From a virus, in the IMG/VR virus record IMGVR_UViG_3300044691_000591, positions 1-64,000 of that record: a stretch of 64,000 bases of DNA; one strand, given 5' to 3'. Below, piece after piece: positions 63,397 to 64,000 of this stretch (position 1 is the stretch's first letter; each line of letters starts with the position of its first letter). The translations under genes and the position numbers were made by a program. The notes beneath the pieces are model-generated. The model saw only the letters and a program-made list of their open reading frames with translations, made no database searches and was not told the DNA's origin.

Positions 63397-63548
63397 CCGA
63401 TCCTCCCGGATCCGCCGCAGCTGGAGCAGGTGCCGTAGGTGTGGTGGGCGACGGGCACGGTCTCGCCCTTCTCGTTGATCTCGTAGGTGTATTCGACCTT
63501 GGGTGTCTGGCCGCTTCCGCCGCACGCCGAGCAGGGCTGGTCGGGCAT
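63393..63548 (-). CDS. DnaJ-type Cys-rich peptide
   Basis: A 51-residue protein starting MPDQPCSACGGSGQTPKVEY with a second CSSCGGSGRIG at the end. The two CxxCGGSG repeats match half of a DnaJ central zinc domain. Many phages carry such short genes. Function unknown. Confidence 0.7.
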   Translation of the reverse strand: MPDQPCSACGGSGQTPKVEYTYEINEKGETVPVAHHTYGTCSSCGGSGRIG

Positions 63549-63675
63549 CGTCGCCTCCGAGGGTTGAGGTCTATCCACGGTAGCGGCGCCGGGGCTGGCA
63601 GAGGAGATGGTCACCCGAACGTGAGCGGCGCGCCCCGTGCCCCTTCGTTGTGCTCGACGCGCGCCGCAGGACAGG

Positions 63676-64000
63676 CTAGCGGGGCGGGTCGTCGTCGGTG
63701 GCGGGCCCGATGTGCGTGGGTGGGGTCACGCCGGCCTGGCGGTAGGCCTCGCTGAGCGCGGGGGAGAGGCGGATCTCGCCCGATAGCGTACTGCGGAAGT
63801 GTCGGCGGCCGGGCGGCTTGGCGCGGGACTCGAAGGCGTTCCAGTACTCGCCGTCGTCGTCGGGCGGCACGTGCAGTGGCCGGTTGCCCTCGGCCCAGTC
63901 CCAGACGCGCTCGGCCTCGTTCATGTAGTCCGAGATCAGCACGATGCGCCCCTCGGCCGTCGGCGGTAGGAGCAGGGCGGACGGCGGGACGTCGAAGACC
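63676..64000 (-). CDS. Hypothetical protein, partial at the window end
   Basis: The frame ending at 63676 stays open to the window edge (visible part starts VFDVPPSALLLPPTAEG, then RIVLISDYMNEAERVWDWAE). A GTG at 63942 is the first internal start, but the upstream residues look coding, so the real start is probably outside. At least 107 residues. No family recognised. Confidence 0.6.
   Translation of the reverse strand, partial: VFDVPPSALLLPPTAEGRIVLISDYMNEAERVWDWAEGNRPLHVPPDDDGEYWNAFESRAKPPGRRHFRSTLSGEIRLSPALSEAYRQAGVTPPTHIGPATDDDPPR

Noticed and set aside
1-64000. CRISPR arrays, tRNA genes and insertion sequences
   Set aside because: No regularly spaced identical repeats, no cloverleaf-like GGTTCGA-type segments with matching stems and no transposase were found by eye.

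Overview
The window is high-GC (roughly 70 %) actinobacterial DNA. The codon choice, frequent GTG starts with GGAGG-type ribosome sites, many ATGA/GTGA stop-start overlaps, XRE regulators with a TPR-like body and 'spread'-type transfer genes all suggest Streptomyces or a close relative. Almost everything belongs to one temperate, tailed (siphovirus-type) mobile element. Both window ends cut through genes, so the element continues outside. No tRNA, rRNA, CRISPR array or insertion sequence was seen.

Layout. (1) 1-2,350: the end of a replication-type winged-helix gene, a Gp37/Gp68 (DUF5131) gene, and a divergent pair headed by a GIY-YIG/Phd fusion, with a 34-bp dyad between the two sides. (2) 2,376-13,610: a leftward early operon of about 25 tightly coupled genes: lambda-type recombination (YqaJ exonuclease and RecT), HU, a DnaQ-like exonuclease, an HNH nuclease, a BRO/KilAC antirepressor, a T5orf172/GIY-YIG protein, a HicA-like protein and many small zinc-ribbon or membrane peptides. 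(3) 13,611-16,475: the lysogeny switch, with operator dyads, a rightward XRE repressor, a membrane coiled-coil protein, a large serine integrase and a candidate attP. (4) 16,467-20,998: a regulatory cargo region with two XRE regulators, a hairpin that hides a Shine-Dalgarno sequence, and a promoter with an embedded operator. (5) 21,013-24,221: leftward lysis genes (three membrane or coiled-coil proteins, holin, GH25 lysin, cysteine-peptidase lysin). (6) 24,459-29,370: a rightward sugar island (three glycosyltransferases, a methyltransferase, an epimerase) placed inside the leftward late region. (7) 29,372-45,312: leftward tail and head genes (fibre, baseplate, tape measure, frameshifted tail chaperones, tail tube, connectors, capsid, scaffold). 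(8) 45,470-50,164: rightward minor head protein, small and large terminase, portal and a membrane protein, diverging from the capsid side. (9) 50,183-52,257: three leftward structural-type genes, one carrying ten exact 20-residue repeats. (10) 52,698-62,334: a leftward module resembling Streptomyces conjugative plasmids and AICEs: an Mrr-like nuclease, an FtsK/TraB-type DNA pump, Spd-like proteins, a DUF2637 membrane protein, a membrane GIY-YIG protein and small coupled genes. It contains a perfect 22-bp inverted repeat with G-quadruplex potential. (11) 62,335-64,000: repeats, a strong hairpin, an AlpA/excisionase-like regulator and zinc-ribbon genes.

How it fits together (inference): the element can integrate with the serine recombinase, keep itself silent with the XRE switch, recombine with RecT/YqaJ, build and release particles with a nearly complete siphovirus gene set, and possibly also move between mycelia as double-stranded DNA through the TraB-type pump. 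The co-existence of a virion programme and a plasmid-transfer programme in one element is the most interesting feature of the window. The sugar island may decorate the virion. The split, divergent head module is unusual for a siphovirus.
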